From NCBI GenBank assembly GCA_029289235.1, contig JARFTZ010000047.1, positions 1-64,000 of the forward strand: a stretch of DNA of 64,000 nucleotides. The letters run 5' to 3'. The notes below the pieces were generated by a model. The model was not told where the DNA came from, did not search any database, and saw only the letters and a list, made by a program, of their open reading frames with translations. A program made the position numbers and the translations under genes. This stretch comes from Gammaproteobacteria bacterium. GTDB taxonomy: Bacteria > Pseudomonadota > Gammaproteobacteria > Burkholderiales > Rhodocyclaceae. Positions 8,028 through 17,105 of the stretch are shown here, piece by piece. Position 1 is the stretch's first letter, and every line of letters starts with the position of its first letter.

Positions 8028-9965
8028 CTATCCTTTGCGTATTCTCCGCCAGGCGTCGATCAATTCCTCGAACGTCCTGGCGCAGCGCTCCACCAGTTCG
8101 GCGTCGCCGATCTGCCCGGTGAGCCAGTCGCGCGCCGGGTCCTGGAAGATGCTGCGGCCGACGGCGAAGCCGCGGCACGTGCGGCTGTGCCGGGCCGCTT
8201 CGAAGGAGGCGGCCAGTTGCTCGATCGGGGCGTTTTGCCCGAGCATGACGACGCCGCGGCTGTAGGGGTCGCGTTTCTCGATCAATTCGTCGATTCGGGC
8301 CCACTGCTCGGCTGTGGTTGGGGGTAGTTTCCACCAGTCCGGATGGATGTCGAGGTTGTAGAAGCGGGTCATGGTGCGCAGGATCGCGCCTGAGGGGCAA
8401 CAGCCTTTCGGCGGGATCAACTCCAGCAGCAATTCGTGCCCGGTCTGGTTGGTTGCCTCCCAAAGCGTTCTCACCTGGCTTTCCTGTGCCAGCCGCCGGT
8501 CGGGCTGGTCGTCAGGGTCGAAGAAGATCAGGCATTTGACGACCTGTTCGCGGGGCCAGTGCGCCAGCACCGAGCCGATCGAACTGCCCAGTTCGAAGAT
8601 CACGGGGTTCGAGCCGGGCCGCTCCACCGGGCGGCCGAGCCACCAGCCGCGGCCGGTGGCAGTGTGCAGCGCGTCCTCGCCGTAGCGGTCGTCGATCAGC
8701 GCGCCGATGCTGCCGTGCAGCTGGAGCCGCTCTTCGGTTCGGGCAACGGTTTCGACCAGCAGGCGCTTCAGTTCCGGCAGGCGTTTCTCCGGCGCGCCGG
8801 CCTGCCGGGCCAGGTCGTAGAGCTGGCTGCGATGGTCGAAGGCGAAGATGAAGACGTCGTTCCAGGCGCGCCGACGCGGCGTGACATGGTGCAGCCAGTT
8901 GAGGGTGCTGTCGTTGGCCGGTTCGGTCAGCGTGTCGGCGTTGTCGAGGAAGTACTGCAACTCCGCTTCGGTCGGCATGGCCGGTGCGCAGGCGTGGCGG
9001 GAGACTACCAGCGCGCCGCTGGCATTGGCGCGCCGGCAGCAGTCGCCGTAGTCGGCGCCGCGCAGCCAGCCGGCGAGGAAGCCGGCGAGGAAGCCATCCC
9101 CAGCGCCGAGCACGTTGAGTACTTCGACGCGCGGGCTGGGTACGGAAAAAGCGTCCTCGATGCGTTCCGGGATCGCTCCGTCGATGACCGCGCAACCGAG
9201 CGGGCCGAGCTTGACGACGAGCGTGGCCGCCGTTCGCTCGCGCACTACGCGCAAAGCGGCCATCAGTTCCGGCTTGCCGCCGGCGATGATGAACTCGTCC
9301 TCGGTGCCGACGATGAGGTCGAAATGGCCGAGGATCTCCTGGATCTCGCGGGTGACGACCGGGCTCGGGATGTTGCGCGTCTCGCCATCGCCGGGCGTGG
9401 TCAGGCCCCACAGCACCGGCCGGTAGTCGATGTCGAGCACGGTGCGGACGTTGTGTTTCCGCGCGTAGGTGAGGGCCAGCAGGCTGCCGGCGCGCACCGT
9501 CGGCGTGGAGAAATGCGTGCCGGTGATATGCAGTGCCTTGCAACTGGCGATGAATGACTCGTCGACGTCATCGACGCAGAAGGCCATGTCGGCGCAGTTG
9601 TTCCGATAGAACAGCAGCGGGAACGTCTGCCGGTCCTTGATGCCGAGAATGGCGAGTGCCGTCAGGCGCACGGGATCGACCTTGATCTGCGAAACGTCGC
9701 ATCCCTCGTTGGCCAGGGTCCGGAGCAGGAAACGCCCCATCTGCTCGTTGCCGACCCGGGTGATCATCGCGCTGCGCAGGCCGAGGCGGGCGCAGCCGAA
9801 TGCGAGGTTGCCGGAGGAGCCGCCGAGGTACTTGGCGAAGGATGTCGTGTCTTCGAGATTGCAACCGTACTGGTTGGCATAGAGGTCCACGGCCAGGCGG
9901 CCGATCGAGACCACGTCGTGTGTTCGCCCGCTGGCAAATCGGCTCTGATTCTTCATGCGTGCCAC
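8028..9965 (-). CDS. iolC: Bifunctional IolC: 5-dehydro-2-deoxygluconokinase fused to DUF2090 aldolase-like domain
   Basis: 645-residue two-domain protein for myo-inositol breakdown. Residues 1 to about 340 are a PfkB/ribokinase-type kinase ('SIGRLAVDLYANQYG', 'KYLGGSSGNLAFGCARLGL', catalytic loop 'NVLGAGDGFLAGFLAG') that phosphorylates 5-dehydro-2-deoxy-D-gluconate. The rest is a DUF2090 domain ('FDHRSQLYDLARQAG'), found fused to IolC in many proteobacteria and thought to be the 5-dehydro-2-deoxyphosphogluconate aldolase, IolJ-like. Start GTG 9965, with ATG 9956 as an alternative; neither has a strong ribosome binding site. It lies downstream of the RpiR-type regulator (78 bases) and iolG. 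The other ring-opening genes iolB, iolD and iolE are not in the window. Confidence 0.9.
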   Translation of the reverse strand: MARMKNQSRFASGRTHDVVSIGRLAVDLYANQYGCNLEDTTSFAKYLGGSSGNLAFGCARLGLRSAMITRVGNEQMGRFLLRTLANEGCDVSQIKVDPVRLTALAILGIKDRQTFPLLFYRNNCADMAFCVDDVDESFIASCKALHITGTHFSTPTVRAGSLLALTYARKHNVRTVLDIDYRPVLWGLTTPGDGETRNIPSPVVTREIQEILGHFDLIVGTEDEFIIAGGKPELMAALRVVRERTAATLVVKLGPLGCAVIDGAIPERIEDAFSVPSPRVEVLNVLGAGDGFLAGFLAGWLRGADYGDCCRRANASGALVVSRHACAPAMPTEAELQYFLDNADTLTEPANDSTLNWLHHVTPRRRAWNDVFIFAFDHRSQLYDLARQAGAPEKRLPELKRLLVETVARTEERLQLHGSIGALIDDRYGEDALHTATGRGWWLGRPVERPGSNPVIFELGSSIGSVLAHWPREQVVKCLIFFDPDDQPDRRLAQESQVRTLWEATNQTGHELLLELIPPKGCCPSGAILRTMTRFYNLDIHPDWWKLPPTTAEQWARIDELIEKRDPYSRGVVMLGQNAPIEQLAASFEAARHSRTCRGFAVGRSIFQDPARDWLTGQIGDAELVERCARTFEELIDAWRRIRKG

Positions 9966-10043
9966 ATACGCTTCGAATGTCCTCCGTTGGCGGAAACCGC
10001 ACCCGTGCTTGCCACGCGGTGATGGCGGGACGCGACCTGCGAA

Positions 10044-10901
10044 TCAGTCGCCGGCGGCGTCGCGCGTGCTTTCCAGCTTGAGTTCCAGACGATAGGCGAG
10101 CGCAATGAACAGCGATTGGGCCAGGCTCATCGTGCACGCCAGTGCCCGGAAATTGTAAACCTCCGCCTCGCGCACCGTCAGCGTGGCGGTGGCCGCGCGG
10201 GCGATCGGCGACAGCGAACTGTCGGTGATGGCCACGATACCGGCCTTGTGTTCGACGGCGATTTCGCAGCAATGGGCGGTTTCCGGGCCGTACGGAGCCA
10301 TGCTGATCGAGATCAGCACGTCGCCCTTGGCGATGCTCTCGATCTGTTCCTTGTACATCGCGCCCAGCGCGTCGACCATGATGACCCGCTTGCGCGTCTT
10401 CAACAGCACATAGCCCAGATAGCTCGCGACGGGGAACATCCGGCGGACGCCCATGATGTAGATGTGATTGGCGTTCTGCAGTAGCGTCACGGCCTTGTCG
10501 AAAGCCCGCGCATCAAGCTCCGCGCTGATCGTCGCGATACCGCTCTGGCACGCGTCCATGAAGCTGCGCGCCAGCTCGTGACTCTTCATCTGCGCCGGTT
10601 GCTTGTCGATTACGGCGCGAATCCGCTGCTGGTAACTGGCCGTCGCCGTGCCGCTGGCGTAGGCGTCGCGAAAGATGGCCTGCAGTTCCGAGAAGCCCGA
10701 GAAACCGAAATGCTGCGCGAAGCGGACGACCGCCGACGGCTGGACGCCGCAGGCGTCGGCGATGTCGCGAATGCGCACGACGACCATCTGCTGCCGGTTT
10801 TCCGTGACGAATTCCGCAATCATCTTGAGCTGCTTGGACAATTCGTCGTATTCGCTTGCGACGCGCCGGACCAGGTCGTCAACCTTGTTTTCTTGTGCCA
10901 T
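10044..10901 (-). CDS. RpiR/MurR-family transcriptional regulator (IolR-like)
   Basis: 285-residue regulator. The track ORF starts at 11090, but that extends into GC-rich non-gene sequence; ATG 10901 (MAQENKVDDLVRR) is chosen. Residues of about 10-85 form the RpiR helix-turn-helix ('IADACGVQPSAVVRFAQHFGFSGFSELQ'). Residues of about 120-270 form the SIS sugar-isomerase-like domain ('NHIYIMGVRRMFPVASYLGYVL', 'ALGAMYKEQIESIAKGDVLISISMAPY') that senses a phosphosugar. Rhizobial IolR belongs to this family and controls inositol genes; here the gene sits between iolG and iolC, so the same role is likely. It probably binds the palindromes in the iolG-iolA intergenic region. Confidence 0.88.
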   Translation of the reverse strand: MAQENKVDDLVRRVASEYDELSKQLKMIAEFVTENRQQMVVVRIRDIADACGVQPSAVVRFAQHFGFSGFSELQAIFRDAYASGTATASYQQRIRAVIDKQPAQMKSHELARSFMDACQSGIATISAELDARAFDKAVTLLQNANHIYIMGVRRMFPVASYLGYVLLKTRKRVIMVDALGAMYKEQIESIAKGDVLISISMAPYGPETAHCCEIAVEHKAGIVAITDSSLSPIARAATATLTVREAEVYNFRALACTMSLAQSLFIALAYRLELKLESTRDAAGD

Positions 10902-10962
10902 GACCGTTAAGGGGCGAAGGGTGGAGGGGGCGCGGGGCGCCAGGCCGGGGTTTTTTGGCGCG

Positions 10963-10992
10963 ATTGTAGCAGTAAGCCCGTTGCCGCAAGGC
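10963..10992 (-). promoter_or_regulatory. Putative sigma-70 promoter for the RpiR-type gene
   Basis: On the minus strand a TACAAT -10 box (plus-strand ATTGTA at 10963-10968) lies about 60 bases upstream of ATG 10901. A weak -35 candidate, CCTTGC or CTTGCG, lies 16-17 bases further up and overlaps a small TTGCCGC/GCGGCAA hairpin at 10981-10997. It suggests that the regulator and iolC can be transcribed separately from iolG. Confidence 0.4.
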
Positions 10993-11040
10993 GGCAAAGC
11001 GGGGGGCGGGCGAAGAACCCCGTGCCCCGTCCGGTCACTC

Positions 11041-12036
11041 TCAGCCGAGGGTGACGATACGCTTTTCGCGCCAGGAGGTCGTTGCCGCATCCGCGAGTTC
11101 GAGCGCCTTCACGCCGTCTTCGATCGAGACGCGCAGTTTTTCCTGCCCGGCGATGACGGCGACGAAGTGGTCCAGTTCGGCACGGTAGGCCTTTTCGTAA
11201 CGCTGCAGGAAGAAGTGCTCGGGCTTGTCGGTGGAGACGACGTTACCGCCGTAGGCGACGACCTCGGTCGGGCGGTGGTTCCCCGCCTGCAGCATGCCCA
11301 GGGAGCCGAGGACCTCGAAGCGCTGATCGTAGCCGTAGGCGGCGCGACGCGACGTATGGATTTGCGCCAGCTTGCCGCTGGTGGTGCGGATCGTCACCGC
11401 CGTCGTGTCGGCATCATGTGCTTCGCTGGCGATCGCCGGGTCGGTCAACGCGCTGGCCGCTGCATAGACGGTTTCGGCTTCCTCGCCGAGGATCCAGCGA
11501 AAGATGTCGAAGTCGTGGATCAGCATGTCCTTGAAGATTCCGCCGGAACGTTGCAGGTAGGCGACGGGCGGCGCGCCGGGATCGCGGCTGATGACCGAGA
11601 GCGCTTCGACCACGCCGATTTCGCCGGCGTCGATGCGCGCCTTCAGGGCGGCGAAGGTCGGGTCGAAGCGGCGCTGAAAGCCGATCAGGCAGGTCTTTCC
11701 GGAAGCCTTGACGACCGCTTCGCATTCCCGCGCGCGCGCGAGGTCGAGATCGACCGGCTTTTCGCAGAAGATGTGCTTGCCTGCCTTGGCCGAACGCTGG
11801 ATGAGTTCGGCGTGGGTGTCGGTCGAAGAACCGATGAGCACGGCGTCCACACTCGCGTCGGCGAAGATGCTGTCGACGCTGACGACCGGGGCGTCGAGTT
11901 GCGCAGCCAGTTTCTGTGCGGCTTCGGGAATGGCATCGGCGATTCCCGCGAGTTGCACGCCGGGGTTGCGCGCGGCGTTGGATGCGTGAATTTGCCCGAT
12001 TCGTCCCGCGCCGATGACTGCCAGTCTGATTGCCAT
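11041..12036 (-). CDS. iolG: Inositol 2-dehydrogenase (Gfo/Idh/MocA family)
   Basis: 331-residue NAD-dependent oxidoreductase that oxidises myo-inositol at C2 to scyllo-inosose. The N-terminal Rossmann fold begins 'RLAVIGAGRIGQIHASNAARNP'. The family 'EKP' motif is present in 'GKHIFCEKPVDLD', and the catalytic segment appears in 'GGIFKDMLIHDFDIFRWILGEE'. Start ATG 12036 has AAGGAG seven bases upstream. It heads the leftward iolG-rpiR-iolC group and is divergent from iolA. Related sugar dehydrogenases share this fold, so the exact substrate rests on the iol context. Confidence 0.88.
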   Translation of the reverse strand: MAIRLAVIGAGRIGQIHASNAARNPGVQLAGIADAIPEAAQKLAAQLDAPVVSVDSIFADASVDAVLIGSSTDTHAELIQRSAKAGKHIFCEKPVDLDLARARECEAVVKASGKTCLIGFQRRFDPTFAALKARIDAGEIGVVEALSVISRDPGAPPVAYLQRSGGIFKDMLIHDFDIFRWILGEEAETVYAAASALTDPAIASEAHDADTTAVTIRTTSGKLAQIHTSRRAAYGYDQRFEVLGSLGMLQAGNHRPTEVVAYGGNVVSTDKPEHFFLQRYEKAYRAELDHFVAVIAGQEKLRVSIEDGVKALELADAATTSWREKRIVTLG

Positions 12037-12132
12037 GGTTTACTCCTTGAATGATTGATTGTTTGACCACTCTGTTATCACGACGGAATCCTGTATTTCG
12101 ACACCTCTCATTGTAGGGTAAAACGGCTGTTG

Positions 12133-12150
12133 GTAGAAATTTAATTCTAC
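12133..12150. promoter_or_regulatory. Putative regulator binding site in the iolG-iolA divergent promoter (GTAGAA-N6-TTCTAC)
   Basis: GTAGAA and TTCTAC are perfect inverted arms separated by six bases, 97 bases upstream of iolG and 119 upstream of iolA. The GAA-N6-TTC core resembles the GGAA-N6-TTCC element reported for rhizobial IolR, also an RpiR-family protein. Position and symmetry suggest control of both divergent units. Confidence 0.5.
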
Positions 12151-12154
12151 AAAA

Positions 12155-12164
12155 TGTAATTACA
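12155..12164. promoter_or_regulatory. Perfect 10-bp palindrome TGTAATTACA in the iolG-iolA intergenic region
   Basis: TGTAATTACA lies five bases from the GTAGAA-N6-TTCTAC site. It may be a second half of a composite operator, or may bind another regulator. HexR-type RpiR sites have related TGTA...TACA ends but a longer spacer. Confidence 0.35.
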
Positions 12165-12268
12165 GAAAATTATTTGCATTTGTCGGCGCGGCGGCGTATT
12201 GTGAAAAGCATCCCCGGAACGGTGGTACGACGGCAGGTTTATTTGAATCCAGCGCAGAGGAAAGCGAA

Positions 12269-13786
12269 ATGTCAGAGATCAAGCGTTTGAAGTTTTGTGT
12301 GAATAACGAATGGGTTGCGTCTGCAACGACGAAGTACATGCCGGTCATGAATCCGAGCCTCGGCGTGCAGATAGCCGAAGCGCCGTGCTGTACGCAGGCG
12401 GAGGTCGACGCGGCGGTGGCGGCGGCGGCCGCCGCGTTCCCGGCGTGGTCGAATACCCCGATCCCGCAGCGCATCCAGTTGATGTTCCGCTTCAAGGCGT
12501 TGCTCGACCAGCACCTCGATGAACTGACCACGTTGCTCGCCACCGAGATGGGCAAGGTGATGTCGGAAGCCCGTGGTGACGTGCTGAAAGCCATCGAGGT
12601 CGTCGAATGCGCTTGTGCCTCGCACTACCTGATGCAGGGCGACACCTGCATGAACGTCGCCAACGGGTATGACACCGTCTCCTACCGCGAACCGCTCGGT
12701 GTCTTCGTTGGCATCGCGCCCTACAACTTCCCGGCGATGATCCCGATGGGCTGGATGCTGCCGTTCTGCATCACCACCGGCAACACCTTTGTCCTGAAGG
12801 CTGCGTCGATGGTGCCGCAGACCTCGATGCGCATGCTCGAACTGCTGATCGAAGCCGGCTTGCCGAAGGGTGTGGTCAACCTCGTCACCTGTTCGCGCGT
12901 CGAGGCCGACTCGCTGCTGACCAACCGTGCGGTCAAGGGCGTCACCTTCGTCGGTTCGACCTCGGTCGGCCTGCACATCTACCAGACCGCCGCCTCCTCC
13001 GGCAAGCGCGTGCAGGCGCTGTGCGAAGCCAAGAACCACGCCCTTGTGATGGAAGACTGCGTACTTGAGCGTACCGTCGCCGGCATCATCAACTCGACCT
13101 ACGGCTGCGCCGGCCAACGCTGCATGGCCCTGCCGGTGGTCTGCGTGCAGGAATCGATTGCCGACGAATTCGTCGCGTTGCTGAAGAAGAAAGCGATGGA
13201 GCTGAAGCTTGGCCCGGCCTATCTTGCCGACTCGCAGCTCGGACCACTGGTCTCGGCCGCGCAGAAGCAGTCGGTGGAGAACTGGATCGCCCGCGGTGTG
13301 GACGAAGGCGCGAAACTGGTCCTCGATGGCCGCAACGCCACGGTGCCGGGTGCCGAGAACGGCTACTACGTTGGCCCGACGATCTTTGATCATGTGAAAC
13401 CCGAACACGCCGTCGGCAACGAAGAAATTTTCGGGCCGGTGACCTGTGTCAAGCGCGTCAAGGACTTCGAGGAAGGCCTGGCGATCATGAACGGCAACCG
13501 CTTCGCCAACGGCTCGTGCATCTACACGAGTTCGGGCTTCCACGCCCGCGAGTTTGCCAAGCGCACGCACGGCGGCATGGTCGGGATCAACGTCGGGATT
13601 CCGGTGCCGTTCTCGATCTTCCCCTTCACCGGGCACAAGGATTCGTTCTTCGGCGACCTGCACGCCATGGGCAAGGACGGCGTCGCCTTCTTCACCGAGA
13701 CCAAGGCGGTTACTTCCGTGTGGTTCACCCAGGAGGACGCCAAGAAAACCGTTTCCACCTGGGATGGCACGCTCACGCGCAATTAA
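12269..13786 (+). CDS. iolA: CoA-acylating methylmalonate-semialdehyde/malonate-semialdehyde dehydrogenase
   Basis: 505-residue aldehyde dehydrogenase of the MmsA/IolA class. It converts malonate semialdehyde (last step of inositol breakdown) to acetyl-CoA and CO2, or methylmalonate semialdehyde (valine breakdown) to propionyl-CoA. Visible features are 'GIAPYNFPAMIPMGWMLP', the Rossmann 'VTFVGSTSVG' and the catalytic cysteine in 'YGCAGQRCMALPV', typical of MmsA. The C-terminal 'FPFTGHKDSFFGDLHAMGKDG' is also typical. ATG 12269 follows GAGGAAAGCGAA. It is divergent from iolG, which fits an iol role, though use in valine degradation cannot be excluded. It ends at a strong terminator. Confidence 0.93.
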   Translation: MSEIKRLKFCVNNEWVASATTKYMPVMNPSLGVQIAEAPCCTQAEVDAAVAAAAAAFPAWSNTPIPQRIQLMFRFKALLDQHLDELTTLLATEMGKVMSEARGDVLKAIEVVECACASHYLMQGDTCMNVANGYDTVSYREPLGVFVGIAPYNFPAMIPMGWMLPFCITTGNTFVLKAASMVPQTSMRMLELLIEAGLPKGVVNLVTCSRVEADSLLTNRAVKGVTFVGSTSVGLHIYQTAASSGKRVQALCEAKNHALVMEDCVLERTVAGIINSTYGCAGQRCMALPVVCVQESIADEFVALLKKKAMELKLGPAYLADSQLGPLVSAAQKQSVENWIARGVDEGAKLVLDGRNATVPGAENGYYVGPTIFDHVKPEHAVGNEEIFGPVTCVKRVKDFEEGLAIMNGNRFANGSCIYTSSGFHAREFAKRTHGGMVGINVGIPVPFSIFPFTGHKDSFFGDLHAMGKDGVAFFTETKAVTSVWFTQEDAKKTVSTWDGTLTRN

Positions 13787-13810
13787 GCGGACGATTCCCC
13801 AAGCAGTTCT

Positions 13811-13849
13811 CCCCGGAGATCAGGCCGTCAGGCCGCTCCGGGGTTTTTT
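13811..13849 (+). terminator. Rho-independent terminator of iolA
   Basis: CCCCGGAG and CTCCGGGG make an 8-bp stem (loop has further pairing) followed by TTTTTT at 13844-13849, 24 bases after the iolA stop. The T-run overlaps the reverse-strand stop codon of galK (TTA at 13848-13850), so the two convergent genes end inside the same element. Confidence 0.85.
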
Positions 13850-15011
13850 ATGCGCCTTGTTCCGCGCAGATGCCGGCTCCGGGGGAAGGCTGGCAGACAT
13901 AGATGTCGGGTTGGAGGCCGGTGACGGCGTGATAGCGTTCGTTGACGGTGACGCGCATCGATGCGACGAGGCGGTCGGGCACCAGGGCGACGACGCAGCC
14001 GCCGAAGCCGCCGCCGGTCATGCGCACGCCACCGGCGGAACCGATGACGTCCTTGATGATCTCCACCAATGCATCGACCTGCGGGCAGGTGATTTCGAAG
14101 TCGTCGCGCATCGACGCGTGCGAATCGGCCATCAGTTGGCCGATGCGTCGCATGTCGCCGGCGGGCAGCGCTGCTGCCAGATCGACGGCACGCTGGCTGT
14201 CGGTGATGATGTGGCGCGCGCGGCGGGCGACGACCGGGTCGAGGCCGCTCGCCTTGGCTTCGTAAGTGGACAGATTCACATCGCGCAGCGCCTTGACACC
14301 GAAGAAACGCGCCGCCTCCTCGCACTGCCGGCGGCGGGTGTTGTATTCGCTGCCGATCAGCCCCCGCTGGACGTTCGAGTTGACGATCACCACGGCGATG
14401 CCGTCGGGCATGGCGACGGATTGCGTGGCCAGGCTGCGGCAGTCGATCAGCAGCGCATGCCCGGCCTCGCCGCGCGCCGAGATCAACTGATCCATGATCC
14501 CGCAGTTGCAGCCGACGAAGCGGTTCTCGGCGCGCTGACCGATCAGCGCGAGTTCGGTCGGATCGATGGCGAGGCCGCCAAGGGCTTTGAAGAGCTGACC
14601 GGTGGCGACTTCGAGTGATGCGGAGGAACTCAGCCCCGCGCCTTGCGGGACGTTGCCGCTGATCGCCAGGTCTGCGCCGCGTACGGCGTGGCCGGCTTCC
14701 TGCAGGTACTTGACGACCCCGCGCACGTAGTTGGCCCACAGGCGGTCGTCGCGCGGCGCGATGGCTCCATTCAAAACGAACTCGTCGCGTTGGTCGGCAT
14801 AGTCGGCTGCGACGACGCGCACCCGGCCGTCATCCCTTGGCGAGCCGCAGATCACCGTGCGGTAGTTGATCGCGCAGGGCAGCACGAAGCCGTCGTTGTA
14901 GTCTGTGTGTTCCCCGATCAGGTTGACACGGCCGGGTGCCTGTACCGCCAGTGTGGGTGCGGCGCCGAAGGCGGCGATAAAGGCGGTGCGGGCGTTATGC
15001 AAAGGGTCCAT
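13848..15011 (-). CDS. galK: Galactokinase
   Basis: 387-residue GHMP kinase that makes galactose 1-phosphate from galactose and ATP (Leloir pathway, cytoplasm). The start is ATG 15011 ([16 protein letters not shown]); the longer track ORF (15656) runs through galT out of frame. The galactokinase signature '[19 protein letters not shown]', the phosphate loop '[17 protein letters not shown]' and the GHMP C-terminal motif '[19 protein letters not shown]' are all intact. It is the last gene of the leftward ara-ytf-gal operon, eight bases after galT. Confidence 0.95.
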   Translation of the reverse strand: MDPLHNARTAFIAAFGAAPTLAVQAPGRVNLIGEHTDYNDGFVLPCAINYRTVICGSPRDDGRVRVVAADYADQRDEFVLNGAIAPRDDRLWANYVRGVVKYLQEAGHAVRGADLAISGNVPQGAGLSSSASLEVATGQLFKALGGLAIDPTELALIGQRAENRFVGCNCGIMDQLISARGEAGHALLIDCRSLATQSVAMPDGIAVVIVNSNVQRGLIGSEYNTRRRQCEEAARFFGVKALRDVNLSTYEAKASGLDPVVARRARHIITDSQRAVDLAAALPAGDMRRIGQLMADSHASMRDDFEITCPQVDALVEIIKDVIGSAGGVRMTGGGFGGCVVALVPDRLVASMRVTVNERYHAVTGLQPDIYVCQPSPGAGICAEQGA

Positions 15012-15019
15012 GAGCGGGG

Positions 15020-16051
15020 TCAGGATTCGAGGTAGTGGCGGGAACCGACCGCGCGCAACCGCTCGGCGGCCTGTTCCGGCGTGAGGTCGCGCTGCGGCTC
15101 GGCGAGCATCTCGTAGCCGACCATGAACTTGCGCACGCTGGCCGAACGCAGGAGCGGCGGGTAGAAGTGCGCGTGCAATTGCCAATGAGCATTGTCCTCG
15201 CCGTTGAACGGCGCGCCGTGCCAGCCCATCGAGTACGGAAAGGAACACTGGAAGAGATTGTCGTAACGGCTGGTCAGTTGCTTCAGCGCCACGGCCAGGT
15301 CGTCGCACCGGACATCGTCGAGGTCGGGCAGGCGTAGTGCCTGCGCCTTGGGCAGCAGCAGCGTTTCGAACGGCCAGGCCGCCCAGTACGGCACGACGGC
15401 GAGCCAGTGTTCGGTCTCGACGACAGCGCGCGAGCCGCCGGACTCGGCGGCGGCGTAGTCGAGCAGCAGCGGGCGGCCGTGCTGCGCCAGGTAGTCGCGC
15501 TGGTTGCGATCCTCGGCCGCCGGTTCGTTGGGCACGAAACTGTTGGCCCAGATCTGGCCGTGCGGGTGCGGGTTCGAACAGCCCATCATCGCCCCCTTGT
15601 TCTCGAAAACCTGCACCCAGGGGTAGGTCGCGCCGAGGTCGGTGGTCTGTTCGCACCAGGTATCGATGACGCCGCGGATCGCCGGCAGCGGCAGTTCGGG
15701 CAGGCTCTTGCTGTGGTCGGGCGAGAAGCAGATCACCCGGCTGGTGCCGCGCGCTGAAGCCGACAGGAACAGCGGGCTCGATGGGAGGGGAACGTCCGGG
15801 GCATCGGTGGTCAGGGCGGCGAAGTCGTTGGTGAACACGAAGGTGCCGGTGTAGTCGGGGTTCACTTCACCGGTGACGCGCGTGTTGCCGGCGCACAGGT
15901 AGCACTCCGGGTCATGCGCCGGGCGGGCGGAACGGTCGGGCGTCTCCTGCTGGCCCTGCCAGGGGCGCTTGGCGCGGTGCGGGGAGACCAGCACCCAGGT
16001 GCCGGTCAGCGGGTTGAAGCGACGATGCGGATGGTCGGCGGGGTCGAACAT
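15020..16051 (-). CDS. galT: Galactose-1-phosphate uridylyltransferase
   Basis: 343-residue HIT-superfamily enzyme that exchanges UMP between UDP-glucose and galactose 1-phosphate. The active-site triad is visible in '[13 protein letters not shown]' (HPHGQ). The N-terminal '[25 protein letters not shown]' and metal-binding 'CYLCAGN' are typical of class I enzymes, as is '[15 protein letters not shown]' near the end. Located between yjfF and galK in one operon. UDP-glucose 4-epimerase (galE), needed to complete the pathway, is not in the window. Confidence 0.95.
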   Translation of the reverse strand: MFDPADHPHRRFNPLTGTWVLVSPHRAKRPWQGQQETPDRSARPAHDPECYLCAGNTRVTGEVNPDYTGTFVFTNDFAALTTDAPDVPLPSSPLFLSASARGTSRVICFSPDHSKSLPELPLPAIRGVIDTWCEQTTDLGATYPWVQVFENKGAMMGCSNPHPHGQIWANSFVPNEPAAEDRNQRDYLAQHGRPLLLDYAAAESGGSRAVVETEHWLAVVPYWAAWPFETLLLPKAQALRLPDLDDVRCDDLAVALKQLTSRYDNLFQCSFPYSMGWHGAPFNGEDNAHWQLHAHFYPPLLRSASVRKFMVGYEMLAEPQRDLTPEQAAERLRAVGSRHYLES

Positions 16052-16076
16052 GGAGGTTTTCCAGGGACGTTGAACG

Positions 16077-17105
16077 TTACCGGGCGGGGGCGCTTCCTTC
16101 CGCCGGTTTCTTCCAGTACGAGAAGATCGCGCCGAGGTTCGATCCGCCCTGTTCGAGCAGCCGTTGCATGAGGCAGAACGCGCAGAGCAGGACGCCGATG
16201 GCGATGCGCGTCCACCATGAACTCAACGAGCCGTCGAAGGCGATCAGCGACTGGATCACCCCGAGGATCATCACGCCGACCAGCGAACCGGCGACGTAGC
16301 CGACGCCGCCAGTGAGCAGCGTGCCACCGATTACCGCCGCGGCGATCGCGTCCATTTCCAGGCCGAGCGCATGCAGCCCGTAGCCGGAGAGCATGTAGAA
16401 GGTGACCAGCACGCCGCCGAGCGCGGAGCAGAAGCCGCTCAGGGTGTAGACCAGGATCTTGGTGCGCCCGACCGGCAGGCCCATCAGCAGGGCCGAGCGC
16501 TCGTTGCCGCCGATGGCGTAGACGGTGCGACCGAAGCGGGTGTATTGCGCAAGAAAAATGGCCAGCGCCAACGTGAGGAGGGAAATGATGGCGCTGACCG
16601 AGAGGAAGGCTTCTTCGCCGAAACTGATGCGGTATTCCGAAATGGCTGCGTAGGTCGGGTCGGTGATGGCGATCGAGTCGATGCTGATCACGTAGCACAG
16701 GCCGCGCGCGAGGAACATCCCGCCGAGCGTGACGATGAACGGCTGCATGCGGAAATAATGGATCAGCGATCCCATCAGCAGGCCGAAGAGCGAGCCGATG
16801 GCCAGCACCAGCGGCACGACGACCCAGATGCTCCAGTGCTGCTGCTCGACAAGCGCGGCGGTGACCATCGTGGTTAGGGCGACGATGGAGCCGACCGAGA
16901 GGTCGATGCCGCCGGTGAGGATCACGAAGGTCATGCCGATCGCCACGACGGCGACGAAGGCGTTGTCGATCAACAGGTTGAGGAACACCTGCACGGAAAA
17001 GAAGTTGTCGTAGGAGACCGAGCCGAAGCCGAAGAGCAGCGCGAACAGGACGCTGGTGACCAGCAGCGGCAGGGTGCGGGTGTTGATTGTTCCGGCGAGG
17101 TTCAT
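16077..17105 (-). CDS. yjfF: Sugar ABC transporter permease, YjfF-like
   Basis: 342-residue inner-membrane permease of the carbohydrate-uptake-2 (ribose/BPL_TP) family with 8-10 helices. The start is ATG 17105 ([16 protein letters not shown]), overlapping the ytfT stop by four bases (ATGA). The conserved loop '[22 protein letters not shown]' and '[18 protein letters not shown]' are present. In E. coli, YtfT and YjfF form the heterodimeric channel of the galactofuranose importer. The order ytfQ-ytfR-ytfT-yjfF is the same here. Longer track ORF 16077-18080 is this gene plus an out-of-frame extension. Confidence 0.9.
   Translation of the reverse strand: MNLAGTINTRTLPLLVTSVLFALLFGFGSVSYDNFFSVQVFLNLLIDNAFVAVVAIGMTFVILTGGIDLSVGSIVALTTMVTAALVEQQHWSIWVVVPLVLAIGSLFGLLMGSLIHYFRMQPFIVTLGGMFLARGLCYVISIDSIAITDPTYAAISEYRISFGEEAFLSVSAIISLLTLALAIFLAQYTRFGRTVYAIGGNERSALLMGLPVGRTKILVYTLSGFCSALGGVLVTFYMLSGYGLHALGLEMDAIAAAVIGGTLLTGGVGYVAGSLVGVMILGVIQSLIAFDGSLSSWWTRIAIGVLLCAFCLMQRLLEQGGSNLGAIFSYWKKPAEGSAPAR

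Noticed and set aside
7636-8463. A 275-residue minus ORF spanning the lacI-iolC gap
   Set aside because: Overlaps both flanking genes out of frame, and its gap-derived C-terminal part has no recognisable domain. A degraded insertion remnant in 7850-8000 was considered but cannot be supported.
10981-10997. TTGCCGC/GCGGCAA hairpin as an iolG terminator
   Set aside because: It has no T-run and overlaps the candidate -35 of the next gene.
12155-12164. TGTAATTACA as a HexR operator
   Set aside because: HexR sites have a longer centre between the TGTA and TACA ends, and no zwf/edd/eda-type gene is nearby; kept only as an unassigned palindrome.
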